Virus record (IMG/VR): IMGVR_UViG_3300048839_000217 | Coordinates: 1-31,207 of that record | Strand: one strand, 5' to 3' | DNA from: a virus | Length of the DNA stretch: 31,207 nucleotides | In this document: positions 30,957 to 31,207 of the stretch, piece by piece | Position numbering within the stretch: position 1 is the stretch's first letter | Layout of the letters: each line of letters begins with the position of its first letter | Notes under the pieces: model-generated | Databases searched by the model: none | Seen by the model: the letters and a program-made list of their open reading frames with translations, nothing else | Told to the model about the DNA's origin: nothing | Position numbers and translations under genes: made by a program

Positions 30957-31207
30957 ATGTATCTCGAATATATTAAACAGTTCCACAATAATAATAAGAA
31001 TGAGATATATTTTGTGAATAATCAACTTAAAAAGTGGTTATTAGATAATCCTGAAAATCAAACAGAAATTGAGCATATATTAGATTTTCTGTATTCAACT
31101 AAAAAATCATATTCAAATATAGGGTATACAACTATACGCGATAAAGCTGAAAAATGGAATAAAAAATTACAATCAGTGTCTGTAAAAGATGATGAAATAG
31201 AAGGAGT
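30957..31207 (+). CDS. Partial unknown protein, cut by the window edge
   Basis: An open frame of 83 complete codons runs off the right end (MYLEYIKQFHNNNKNEIYFV at the start). It is rich in Lys, Asn, Tyr and Ile, and has a helical part with YTTIRDKAEKWNKKLQ. It might be the start of a larger replication or PcfJ-type protein; this is a guess. The leader contains TATCTTAAC just before the ATG. Confidence 0.55.
   Translation, partial: MYLEYIKQFHNNNKNEIYFVNNQLKKWLLDNPENQTEIEHILDFLYSTKKSYSNIGYTTIRDKAEKWNKKLQSVSVKDDEIEG

Noticed and set aside
1-31207. CRISPR array, insertion sequence or integrase/attachment site
   Set aside because: No regularly spaced repeats, transposase motifs or integrase catalytic motifs were seen; the 63-bp pair is not flanked by target duplications and has no mobile gene inside.
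1-31207. A recoded genome (TGA as Gly or Trp, TAG as Gln)
   Set aside because: TGA and TAG occur at natural gene ends, often in ATGA overlaps, and all long genes are intact under the standard code.

Overview
The window is a contiguous piece of a tailed double-stranded DNA phage genome. It is AT-rich and uses the standard bacterial code: TGA ends genes and long frames are not interrupted. The virion genes fit a short-tailed, podovirus-like particle. There is a terminase pair, a large portal, scaffold, decoration and HK97-type major capsid proteins, a head-tail adaptor, a nozzle-like protein, a large beta-helical spike and two large internal-virion-type proteins. No tape-measure, sheath or tail-tube gene is visible. 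Hardly any gene has a Shine-Dalgarno sequence; starts are preceded by A/T-rich leaders. That suits Bacteroidota or some candidate-phyla (CPR) hosts, but the host cannot be fixed from this sequence.

Layout: (1) 1-616, two small plus-strand genes closing an operon that enters from the left. (2) 646-1038, a promoter, a highly structured RNA with two tRNA-like modules, and a terminator shared with the converging late operon. (3) 1043-26085, the minus-strand late operon, transcribed right to left: holin-like protein, three small or terminase-associated genes, TerL, portal, a small overlapping gene, scaffold, decoration, major capsid, beta-helix protein, three accessory virion proteins, spike, XhlA-like protein, adaptor, 44-residue protein, nozzle, fibre-like protein, CHAP-bearing virion protein, ejection protein with a GNAT domain, papain-like peptidase and CHAP endolysin. 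(4) 26109-27373, a tRNA with CAU anticodon, a small gene, an RNase HI-like gene and two copies of a 63-bp element that looks like a phage late promoter. The second copy sits in front of about 270 nt of structured non-coding sequence. (5) 27559-31207, a plus-strand early/middle operon with two good sigma70-like promoters. It encodes a sigma factor, two zinc-ribbon proteins, small membrane peptides, a PD-(D/E)XK exonuclease, an SSB-like protein with the canonical acidic tip, and several unknown small proteins.

How the parts probably work together (inference): host polymerase reads the plus-strand operon from 27559 and 28658 and makes the sigma factor plus recombination and replication proteins. 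The phage sigma factor, or another phage regulator, could then activate the two conserved minus-strand elements, driving RNase H and the structural/lysis operon. The structured RNA at 681-1038 shares its -10 region with the early promoter at 27582, so it may be made early.

The least explained parts are the structured RNA with its tRNA-like modules, the 63-bp repeat pair with the adjacent structured RNA or leader, and a roughly 67-residue module inserted in three different virion proteins.
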